The notes under the pieces: model-generated
The model's database searches: none
What the model saw: only the letters and a program-made list of their open reading frames with translations
What the model was told of the DNA's origin: nothing
In this document: one piece after another, positions 1 to 8,000 of the stretch
Layout of the letters: each line of letters begins with the position of its first letter
Position numbering within the stretch: the stretch's first letter is position 1
Assembly (NCBI GenBank): GCA_001247695.2
Contig: LGRX02034498.1
Span: 1-28,638, forward strand
Length of the DNA: 28,638 nt
Direction: 5' to 3'
DNA from: Cymbomonas tetramitiformis
Taxonomy: Eukaryota; Chlorophyta; Pyramimonadophyceae; Pyramimonadales; Pyramimonadaceae
Program-made: the position numbers and the translations under genes

Positions 1-67
1 CCCGGACAACTCGCCATCCTCTAACCCAGGACAACTCGCCATCCTCTAACCTAGGACAACTCGCCCA
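1..67. repeat. 25-bp tandem repeat at window edge
   Basis: About 2.6 copies of a 25-bp unit, each beginning GGACAACTCGCC and ending near CTCTAACC, lie at positions 4-28, 29-53 and 54-67. The first copy touches the window edge, so the array probably continues to the left. The copies differ at only one or two bases. Confidence 0.8.
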
Positions 68-2335
68 GCCATTTGCACTGCCGGCTTTGGCGAAGCCTTG
101 CTCCCTTCCTCTTCCTGGCGCATCTTTCTGTGCCCCGGCTCCGGCGTCAGAGAGGCTCGCGTGCGCTGCGGCAGGGCTCGCTGGCATGCTTTCAGATTTC
201 GTGAAGAGACAGGCCACTCGCGGTGTCCTTCGCCGCCAAGGCAGAGCAATCCCCGTGTGTATGTTTGCCCGGTCATTATCGAGCAGGTGGGAGACTTGTT
301 TTCAGCTGTCTTCACCGGGATGGTGTGGGGGGGATCGGATGTGCGGTATTCGAGCCTCGTTGTGTACGGGAGCGGCCACCTGGGAGGTTGGTGGAGGATG
401 CGAGATTATTCCAGCAGCGCTCTCAGTCAGCCTTGCGACTGCTTTCTAAATGTGGCCGGGTGCTGATGGAATTGAACGTAAGCTGTTGGAATTATGTTCG
501 GGGCCTAAACAGCATTGTCGGGGACCATGTGGGTGTTTGTTCTGCTGTGTCGGTGCGTGAATGTAGACCGGAATGGCCGCTTTGTGCAGGTCTGTGATGG
601 GATGCGGTTCCTCCCGTGGTTTTATTTTATGGGTTCTACCTCTTTGCCGGCGTTGCTGGCCTACCTGCGTTTGCCGGCGTTGCTGGCCTGCCTGCGTTTG
701 CCGGCATTGCTGGCCTGCCTGTGTTTGCTGGTTTGTTGCAAGGAGACAACCAGAGGGAGTGGTTATATATGCACGTTGTGTTGTTGCTTGATTTGGCACG
801 TGCATATGCCCACCGTTGTTTGCGATTCATTTTTCCCTTCATCATCTTCGCCGTTGACGCTTGCTGTGCACATAATCTAAGATCCCGGGGAGGGAATTTC
901 ACGAGAACGCGCTGCGCTCTGTGTTGTTAGTACGGCGCGTGCCTCTCGGCAGTCGTGCAATTGGCACTTGTGTATTCCCCTGGGACATACGGTTATTCAT
1001 GGATGTGGGATGCCATGTCACGGCCCTGCCCTGCCCTTGCATGACTATCTCCTCCATCTACTGGGAAGTTGGTCGAGCTGGCTTCGATTGGTGTGCCTCA
1101 CGACAATCAGTGTGGGCATGCGGTTACCTGTGACAGGGCTAGCAATGGCGGGGGACCATCTGCTTCACAAACGGCGCCAGCGAAGCCAAGACACCTGGCC
1201 CCAATCCCGGACATGTGCAGTGCCTATGAACGTTGTCCAGAGCACGGTTGCCGAACAGAAGTACACATGGACACGGACGGGCGCAGGGGCTCGTTTGTGG
1301 AGGTCCCTCTCGAAAATGAATGCCCCCATGCGCCGGGGCAGCCGTGGTGGTTACCGTGGCCACCGGGAGCCGCTGGTCACACGTGAGTGGAGATGGAAAT
1401 ATGGGTGATAGATATTAGGCACCTTTCAACCATAGAGGTCTCGGATGGTGGGCAATCTGCGCCCATGCGCTCTAGCTGGCACGATCAAGCACACATGGTA
1501 TGGGGTTGAGGGGTCTGAGTGGGCTCGCCAAAACGTGAGGGCGCTTATCAAGGCAATGAGTGAGTGATTCAAGTTATTCAGCTCGCCATGAGAGATCTAT
1601 ATGTCTGCCCTTGCTCCCTCATGGCACATCTAGCTCAATGTACTCCATATCCGTGATCACTTTTGGAGCTCAGCAGATCCATGATTACAATTACTTGGGG
1701 GTCGATGCTTTGTGGATACCACCCGTAGACAACATGCAGGTTACTGGGGGCAAACATGAGGGAAACATATGTGAATGCATATAATAAAGTATTATGAAAT
1801 CTAAAAGCCACCAAAACAAAGTACGACACTGTATGCTTTTTGTGAGGTGCAGCGTATGCTCTCACACAATTGTAGACATTAACTCTGGCCCACTGCATAG
1901 CACTTGCATGTCTCGAGCAACAGGGACATCCGGTAGCACAGTCGGACCGCGACTTGCATGTGTATGCCTTACACGTCGCACACATGCACAGCGCTTTTCC
2001 TCGCGCGGACGGGGCAGCATTCAAGGCACCAATGCCAACGATGACGCATGGACGAATTGTACCACCGCACACGCACACACATGCAATCGGCGAGGTCCCA
2101 TAATTACTGGACCCGTCAGCTGCCATAGCACATGTGCATAGACGTGTCTATTTATCTTATTGCACTGCGAAAAACATCCACACAGTGCTAAATACGCAAT
2201 GCAAGCTCGGCAAATATGAGCGAATGATATGATATATCAGTTGATGACAACAATATTATAGAGTAACGCCATATACAATAGGTCCCTCACTGGCGTATGA
2301 ATCACGCGACGATGTTTTCGTAACAAATCATCATA
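68..2335. other. No supported gene; GC-rich then CA-rich DNA
   Basis: Open frames of 100-160 codons occur on both strands and in several overlapping frames (for example 87-449, 968-1408, and a Cys-rich frame at 1635-2126 on the minus strand). None has a recognisable domain, and in most places two or three frames are open together, which is what base composition alone gives. Short exons could hide here, but I cannot identify them. The stretch at 1850-2110 is rich in CA and CATG runs. Confidence 0.5.
643..735. repeat. 27-bp minisatellite, about 3.4 copies
   Basis: A 27-bp unit starting TTTGCCGGCGTTGCTGGCC repeats at 643-669, 670-696 and 697-723, with a decayed partial copy after it. The length is a multiple of three, so all frames stay open and give nine-residue repeats (on the minus strand, PANAGRPAT-like). 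I take this as a minisatellite and not as evidence for a protein. Confidence 0.75.
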
Positions 2336-2339
2336 TGAA

Positions 2340-3050
2340 GCATGAAACGTCGGTACAGCTATTGTGCGGCGATGGCCCCGGCATGCTGCGCCGCATGCTT
2401 CCCCAGCCTCCCCAGTGCCTCCACTGCTGCCCTCCTCACGTGTTCTTGGGCATCTTTCAGCCGTGCCGCGATGGCCCGGCATGTGGCCATGCATGCTTCC
2501 CTAGCTCCCCGGTGCCTCCACTGCTGAGCTCTTTACGCAAATATCGCCATCTCCCAGCCATGCTGCGATGCGGTGCTGCATGCTTCACGAGCCTCCCCAG
2601 TGCCTCCACCGCTGCCCTCGCCACTTCTGCATTGGCATGCTCCAGCCGTGCCGCGATGGCCCCGGCATGCGGCGCTGCATGCTTCCCAGCCTCAACAGTG
2701 CCTCCACTGCTGCCTCCCTCACGCCTGCATTGGCAACTTCCAGCCGTGCCGCGATGGCCCCGGCATGTGACCCTGCATGCTTCCCGAGCCTACCCAGTGC
2801 CTCCACTGCTTCCCTCCTCACGCCTGCATCGGCATGCTCCAGCTGTGCCGCGATGGCCCCGGCATGCGGCGCTGCATGCTCTTCGAGCGTTGCCAGCCTT
2901 TCCAAAGCTACCTGGATGAAGATTTGGCCCAGCAAGCGCTCGGAAGGCGGCAGCTCCAGGCCCTGTTTTTTGCCGCCATCGCCGCGACACACAGCACACG
3001 GCGGCTATATCACTGTGGCTCAACCCCAGGTTCCAGATTCTTTCCAGCAT
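2340..3050 (-). pseudogene. F-box-like/HEAT-repeat gene, decayed
   Basis: Reading leftward from 3050, one frame begins with about 25 residues shaped like an F-box (LERIWNLGLSHSDIAAVCCV, then SRRWR). A second frame (about 2950-2690) carries two clean 33-residue repeats of HEAT/ARM type, with the core HAGAIAA-x-LE, then A-x-AGVR, then EAL-x-RLG. Further copies continue to about 2340 but in other frames: a one-base deletion near 2687 (CTGGGAAGC where the sister copy has CTCGGGAAGC) breaks the third repeat, and later copies contain stops. At least two frameshifts separate the parts. HEAT-type solenoids bind other proteins, and an F-box would link them to SCF ubiquitin ligase, but this copy can hardly make the full product. 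Repeat assignment is firm; the F-box is tentative. Confidence 0.6.
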
Positions 3051-3078
3051 CTCCGAAGAGTGTCTATTACCCGACGGT

Positions 3079-3121
3079 TGGGTGTGCCCAACTTAAGAGC
3101 CATTTAAGTTGGGCGCACCCA
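3079..3121. repeat. Hairpin in the left end of the TIR element
   Basis: Arms 3079-3096 and 3104-3121 are inverted copies of one another with one mismatch and a 7-base spacer. The core GGGTGTGCCCAACTTAA pairs with TTAAGTTGGGCGCACCC. The right end of the element carries a related 14-base perfect palindrome, TTGGGTGCACCCAA, at 3711-3724. Confidence 0.75.
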
Positions 3122-3169
3122 GCTTACCCTTTGGTGGGATTATTGGGAGTTGTCGTTACCGGATTCTAG

Positions 3170-3628
3170 TTTTTATCAGCTCAAAATGACAGGGACGATG
3201 TCCTCTTTTACACACGCATCTACACTGTTGAGTTAATCAAGCTTATCCGTGAGGAATTTTGGGGAGTATGTGAGGGGGTAGAAAAAGTTGTAAACTTTCC
3301 GAGTGATTTTGGGGTTTCACCTACCCATGCTACTTCAATCGAGATTTTGAGGGTCAAGACGACCTCGGATGAAACGTTTGACAAGACAATGCAGAAAGAG
3401 CAACTCGAAAACTTGACGACATTCGACGTCTCCGAATTTTCAAAGGACCTTCGAGTGACACGGGGAGTCCCTTGTATTACCCACGTTCTTATTAGGTATT
3501 GTGCACCCAACCTAAGGGAAATCCGGAAGATTTCAGCACATGCCCTATTGAAACGGCCCCATTATATCCCGCAATCTTGGAAAGAATGTAGAGGTATAAT
3601 GCATACCCATTGTTCACAGGGAACATAG
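3170..3628 (+). CDS. 152-codon open frame inside the TIR element, no ATG start
   Basis: The frame opens after TAG at 3167-3169 and runs without a stop to TAG at 3626-3628. The first in-frame ATG is far inside (3390 region), so the N-terminus must come from elsewhere if it is coding. The predicted residues have ordinary globular composition, with segments such as DDVLFYTRIYTVELIKLIRE and SKDLRVTRGVPCITHVLIRY, and no low complexity. I recognise no family. It fills most of the candidate transposon, so it may be a captured exon or gene fragment. A chance open frame in moderately GC DNA is the alternative. Confidence 0.3.
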   Translation, partial: FLSAQNDRDDVLFYTRIYTVELIKLIREEFWGVCEGVEKVVNFPSDFGVSPTHATSIEILRVKTTSDETFDKTMQKEQLENLTTFDVSEFSKDLRVTRGVPCITHVLIRYCAPNLREIRKISAHALLKRPHYIPQSWKECRGIMHTHCSQGT

Positions 3629-3739
3629 TAGCCCCGATGACCTAGCACTGCTTTGGCATCGTAAGTCCGATATTCGACGACCTATTGACGTTTGAAATAG
3701 CGTTCTTAGGTTGGGTGCACCCAACATAGCGTCGGGTAA

Positions 3740-4110
3740 CGAGACAAGAGAGGCCGATGACGTGGTCCATTCGCGATATTAATTTTTGCAACCGCTATAT
3801 GCCTTCTCTGTGCCAGCCCAGCACGCCCTGGGTCACCACGATCACGTTCCAGGGTGAATGACGCTAAAATTAAAACACTATAAATCCTCTGCTAGTATAT
3901 TTACCCCGGAAACGCGGGTAAAATCGGTGTGATTTGCCCCCTTCCAGGCCCGTTGTAGTCCCCCTGGGGTTTCGATATGGGCTCCATACTTATGGGGGCA
4001 AATTTTGGCCCAGGATCGAAAAAAAAAACACTTAAATGACACTATGCTAGATCGATAGAGTTGGGTTTGGGGCAACTTTTTTTACTTAAAAATAGGGATA
4101 CGTTTACATT
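3740..4110. other. Intergenic, no gene seen
   Basis: This stretch holds no supported ORF. A run of A at 4019-4028 and a short T run near 4078-4084 are the only notable features. Confidence 0.5.
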
Positions 4111-4520
4111 GGGGGCCGACATTTCATTTAAATCCACATCGAGGCCGACAATAATTCATTTAATCCACATCGGGGCAGACATCTCATTTAATCCACATCG
4201 GGCCGAAATTTGATTGTAATCCATCGGGGGCTGACAAGCCTAAACGTTTCGCATCGGGTGTAGACATCTCATTTTAATCCACGTCGGGGGTTGATATTTC
4301 ATAGCCTGCGTAGACAGACGACACGCACAACGATATAATGTAAACGAAACATAACTACGCAAATCCAACCGGTATATATGTAACTCGCATTACGATGAGC
4401 ATATCTACCGGTTGGATTTGCGTAGTCATGTTTCGTTTACATTATATCCTTACGTTGAATGTAATGCATATCCCCGATGTGGATTGAAATGAGATGTCTA
4501 CACCCGATGTGGATTAAAAT
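4111..4520. repeat. Inverted arrays of a 29-bp repeat around a palindrome (foldback structure)
   Basis: Left of the palindrome, 4111-4300 holds six to seven degenerate copies of a unit of about 29 bases with the core GACATCTCATTTAATCCACA followed by TCGGGG. Right of it, 4473-4520 holds two copies in the opposite orientation (CCCGATGTGGATT..AAATGAGATGTCTACA). The whole is therefore an inverted structure with unequal arms. Its right edge at about 4520 is exactly where the reverse transcriptase frame on the minus strand is cut, so this structure, or a rearrangement it caused, truncated that gene. Confidence 0.65.
4332..4448. repeat. Near-perfect palindrome, 49-bp arms
   Basis: Arm 4332-4380 and arm 4400-4448 are inverted copies with two or three mismatches around a 19-base loop. 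Within the arms, ATAATGTAAACGAAACAT and CGCAAATCCAACCGGT find their exact or near-exact complements on the other side. As single-stranded DNA or RNA it would form a long stable hairpin. No flanking duplication was evident. Confidence 0.85.
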
Positions 4521-5880
4521 GATGCCAGAATCCGTCCACCGCGTCAAAGGAGGAGAAGAACGCTGCCCCTTGCATCTCGTCAAACATCAGTTGGATGTCC
4601 GGTAATGGATACCGGTCCCGCACCGTCTGCTGATTCAATTGTCGGTAATCCACCACCAGACGCAATGTCTTCGGGTCACCAGGCTTGGGTACCATCAGAC
4701 ATGGGGCGGCATACGGGCTTGACGACGGCCGGATGTAACCCTTCTTCATGAGCTGCTCGATGCGTTCACGTAACTGGCGTAGCTCTTCAGCGGTCATCTT
4801 GTACGGACGCCTACATGGTGGTCCACCCTCCGCGTCCGGCTTGCGATCGATGCGGGCCTTGTCCTCCTCAGTGCGACGCAACTTGGAGGCCTCCGGTAGA
4901 GCTGCACACAGGGTATCTAGATACTTCTCAAAGAAGGCGTCAAAGCGCTGCTTCCACGTGCTGCTTACCGGTGCATCTCGAGTATCTTGACGGGGTCCTT
5001 CCTTCTCCACGGGGGTGTGAGGTGGCGGTACTTCAGCAGCGGTAGCCGCAAAGGCTGCCTCATGGTCGTTCCCGCGCGCGGCCATCATGAGCCACTGAGG
5101 TTGTGACTCTTCATCCCCGGCCAGGCGCCTGGTCTCGGCGTGGATGAGGTGCTGCTTCAGCTGCGTTGCCGTCAGGAATACCTCATCGATCAGCCCCGCG
5201 CCTTGGGCTTTGCCCTGACCCATCCCCGGACTACAGCCCGCGAGCGTCACCCGTTGCTGTCCTCCACCATTTGCTCGCGTGTTGAAGGATACGGAACCGT
5301 GACCGGCATAATCCAACGTGACCGGGGAAAGACTGCGAAGCCACTTACCCCCCAACACCACGTCTACTTGGATTCCTAGCGGCAAGACTCGCAGAGCCAT
5401 TCGCTTCTCGCAGTAGTTTACTCCCGCCGCCGTGTGCGCGGTGAACTTGGTGTACGCCACCTCTCCAGTGGTCTTTACAGATCCATCTGCCAGTGTGACC
5501 TTCATTGGCGTCCCTGAGCGCACTGTCAAGTCACAGGTACGGGCACAATCCGCCGAGATGAAGTTGTCCGAGGCGCCTGAGTCCACCAGCACCTTTACTC
5601 GGTGTCCACGAAGGTAGGCATAGAACACCAGGAGTAAGGGTCCTTCCTCGTCCCGCACCGCTGACAGTGTGTGTGCCAAGAGTGTCCCTGTTCGAGTGTT
5701 TGCTTTCCAGCGCACCCCCCCATCCAGTTGAACACGCTTACATTTAAGAGCATCTTCAATTGGGTGAGAGCTCAAAGCGGTTACAGCCTCGTCCACCAAG
5801 GCGTTGCACTCGTGTTCTTCGCCACTACCATGTTCAGTGGCACTGACGTACGTGGTGGCGTTGGTCGAGACACTGACGTG
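4519..5880 (-). pseudogene. Ty3/gypsy pol fragment: protease plus truncated reverse transcriptase
   Basis: Counting from the in-frame GTG at 5799 (433 codons to 4498), residues 70-77 carry the retropepsin active site VLVDSGAS, with VVLGGKWL at 147-154 as the second protease signature. The RT domain starts near residue 320, with KKGYIRPSSSPYAAP, LRLVVDYRQLNQ and RYPLPDI, and reaches motif A (FSSFDAVDGFWH, catalytic Asp at 419). It stops there: the final six residues come from the adjoining repeat array. The YxDD box, RNase H and integrase are missing, so it cannot be active. Upstream of 5799 the same frame stays open into the 30-bp repeat array, reading THVS-type repeat units up to about 5890, where a one-base deletion shifts the frame. 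Protease and RT assignment are confident; family (chromovirus-like gypsy) is inferred. Confidence 0.85.
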
Positions 5881-6644
5881 AGTGGTATCACTATCGTGGG
5901 GCTGACGTGAGTGGTGTCACTGTTGGTGTCGCTGACGTGAGTGGTGTCGCTGCCGGTGGCACTGACATGCGTTGTGTCGCTGTCGGTGGCGCTAATGTGC
6001 GTCGTGTCGCTGTCGGTGGCGCTGACGTGAGTAATGCCACTGTCGGTAGCGCTGACATGTGTAGAGTCACTGTCTGATCCGCTTTCCAGCGGCTGGAACC
6101 CACCGGTTGCATGCTGGGCCGAGCGCGTTGCATGCTGGGCCAGGCGCGTCGCCTGCTCAGCGGGGCATGTTGCATGCTTGGCGGAGCCGGTTGCATGCCC
6201 AGGCTGTCTGGTTGCATGCTCAGCCGGGCGTGTCGCATGCTCAGTCAGGCAGGCTGCATGCTTAGCCAGGCTGGTTGCATGCTCAGTGAGGCAGGTTGCA
6301 TGCTGAGACCCACTGGTTGCATGCTGAACCGGGCGTGTTGCATGCCGGGCGAGGCGTGTTGCATGCTCAGCCGGGCAGGTTGCATGCTCAGCAAGGCATG
6401 CACCCCCCGGGGCATGGGGCATACAGGGCATCCTTGGGGCATGCATCCCCCGGGGCATGGGGCATACAGGGCATCCTTGGGGCAGGCATCCTTGGGGCAT
6501 GCAGTGCACGGGGCATGGGAACATGGGGCATTGGGGCATACCCGCATACGGTGGAGTTGGCTGGGCTTCAAATTCAGCCGCTCGTTCGACAATAGCATCG
6601 TAGTCGTCGCACAGCTGCTCCAACACCTTTTGCTGTGTGGGCAC
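5781..6644 (-). CDS. Terminal exon/ORF made of three tandem-repeat blocks
   Basis: A 287-codon frame. Its first 30 residues (QKVLEQLCDDYDAIVERAAE and on, from 6632) join in frame to the upstream exons by a good acceptor (CCCACACAG at 6633). It then reads through the 43-bp minisatellite as Met/Pro/Cys-rich sequence, through fourteen 7-residue units (EHATRxA type) and through ten-residue units (THVSATDSD type). It stops at 5781 only because of a one-base deletion near 5895 in the last array. Without that shift the frame would run on into the protease-RT fragment. An alternative is that splicing from a GT at 6541 removes the 43-bp array, but I found no acceptor that preserves the frame. I propose no function for the repeat part. 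Confidence 0.45.
   Translation of the reverse strand: MPTQQKVLEQLCDDYDAIVERAAEFEAQPTPPYAGMPQCPMFPCPVHCMPQGCLPQGCPVCPMPRGMHAPRMPCMPHAPGGACLAEHATCPAEHATRLARHATRPVQHATSGSQHATCLTEHATSLAKHAACLTEHATRPAEHATRQPGHATGSAKHATCPAEQATRLAQHATRSAQHATGGFQPLESGSDSDSTHVSATDSGITHVSATDSDTTHISATDSDTTHVSATGSDTTHVSDTNSDTTHVSPTIVIPLTSVSRPTPPRTSVPLNMVVAKNTSATPWWTRL
5872..6062. repeat. 30-bp minisatellite, about six copies
   Basis: Units of 30 bp (plus strand CTGACGTGAGTGGTGTCGCT, then GTCGGTGGCG) encode, on the minus strand, THVSATDSDT-type decapeptides. The copy at about 5885-5905 is one base short, which breaks the reading frame. Confidence 0.85.
6106..6400. repeat. 21-bp minisatellite, about 14 copies
   Basis: The units begin GTTGCATGCTCAGCCGGGCAG or close variants and are 21 bp long almost without exception, so a heptapeptide repeat (EHATxxA) stays in frame on the minus strand. 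Variation falls mostly in the last nine bases of the unit. Confidence 0.9.
6400..6540. repeat. 43-bp minisatellite, array A
   Basis: Two to three full and several partial copies of a unit built from GGGGCATGCATCCCCCGGGG, then CATGGGGCATACAGGGCATCCTT. The same unit forms array B at 8630-8845, 2 kb away. On the minus strand it reads as GTATGCCCC/GCATGCCCC blocks, the same bases that start one intron of the neighbouring gene. Confidence 0.85.
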
Positions 6645-7720
6645 GCATATGATGAGTTAGTGTCAGTGTTTGTGGACATGACGAGAGGCTAGTAGGAGAG
6701 AAATACCTGCTTGTTCAGACGCGCCTGTTCGGGCGTCTCAGACAGCCTTGCCACCGTGTTTTGTACCCGGGTGACCATGGCGTGCGCGAGAGCAAGGTCT
6801 ACTTCGCTGTATACGCCTTTGTAGCCCTGTTTCTTCAGCTGGTCGGGATGACATAACATTATGAACCTGCAAATGTTCAGTCAGCACATAAGGGAATACA
6901 GTGATCATCACCACGATACAGTGAGTACAACGAGTGAGTACAGTGAGTACAGCGAGCTCACCTTTTCCAGGGGAGGGTTGGTTTGTGTCGGTAATGGGAG
7001 CGCAGTTCCTCGGTGGCAAAGAGCTCGTCAGTGGGGAGCCTTAGCACACACGAGGGCTGTTTGGCTCCAGCGATGAGACCCTGATGTTTACAATGAGATA
7101 CAAACTTATCAGCATAGGATATGTAGCACAAACGACGAAAGAAACCACATTAGGGCATGCAGGATTGGGGCATACCTGGAGAATCTCATGGCTGTCCGGC
7201 CAAACTGTCTGCTTCTTCGGCGCAGCCGCCCTAGCCATCATGGCGCCCAGCAAGGAGCCGCCACCCTGTGCAGCAGCTGGGCGGGCATCTGCAGGTGGGC
7301 AACGTGGAGCCGGCTTCCGAGGCTGCTGCTGTGGCGGCTGTGCTTGTGCCACCCGTGCAGGACCAGGAGCTGGGTGGGCAACTGCGGGTGCTGCTGCTGC
7401 TGCTGCTGCTGCGGCTGGTGGTGGTCTCGCAGCTGGCGCCTGCTGGTTCTGTTGGTGGTTTTGCTGCTGGTCTTGCTGCTGCCGCTCTCGCTGCTGCTGC
7501 TGCTGCTGCTGCTGGGCCTGCTGCTCCTTGGCCTTGGTGTTGGATGCGGCCATTCTCCTGGCAATAGAGGCACGCACACGCTGATATTGCTGCGACTGCT
7601 GTGGTTGTGCATCCGGTGCAGGACCAGGAGCGGGATGGGCATCTGCGGGTGCTGCTGGTGCCTGCTGGTCCTGGTGCTGGTTTTGCTGCTGCTGCTGCTG
7701 CTGCCGCCGCTCTGGCACAC

Positions 7721-7773
<53 letters not shown>

Positions 7774-7957
7774 TGCTGCTGTTGCTGCTGACCAACTGCG
7801 GGTGCTGCTGCTGGTGCTGCTGCTGCTGTTGGTGCTGGTCTGGCTGCTGGTGCTGCTGGTCTTGCTGCTGCTGCTGCTGGTGGTCTTACTGCCGGTGCCT
7901 GCTGGTCCTGCTGCTGGTCTTGCTGCTGCTGCTGCTGCTGCTGCTGCACTGGCACAC

Positions 7958-8000
<43 letters not shown>

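Larger units (their letters stand above)
3067..3739. mobile_element. Candidate TIR DNA transposon (non-autonomous)
   Basis: The left end reads TTACCCGACG, then a block TTGGGTG..CCCAAC..TAAGA. The reverse complement of the right end (from 3739 inward) begins with the same TTACCCGACG followed, after a few extra bases, by the same block with about four mismatches in 23. Another copy of the GTGCACCCAACCTAAG block lies inside at about 3508. Ends of this kind are terminal inverted repeats. I see no clear target-site duplication outside 3067 and 3739, and no transposase, so superfamily and mobility are unknown. Confidence 0.45.

Noticed and set aside
87..1408. Several overlapping plus-strand frames of 105-146 codons.
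   Set aside because: Three frames are open over the same bases, composition is Cys/Trp/Arg-rich without domains, and no splice-linked frame could be built.
1635..2126. 163-codon Cys-rich minus-strand frame starting with ATG.
   Set aside because: The Cys codons come from CA/TG-repetitive DNA (CVCVCGG, CMCATC); no spacing typical of a zinc or disulfide domain and no neighbour support.
6106..6400. Regular repeats resembling a CRISPR array.
   Set aside because: The units are directly adjacent 21-mers without unique spacers, and the setting is eukaryotic; a minisatellite explains them.
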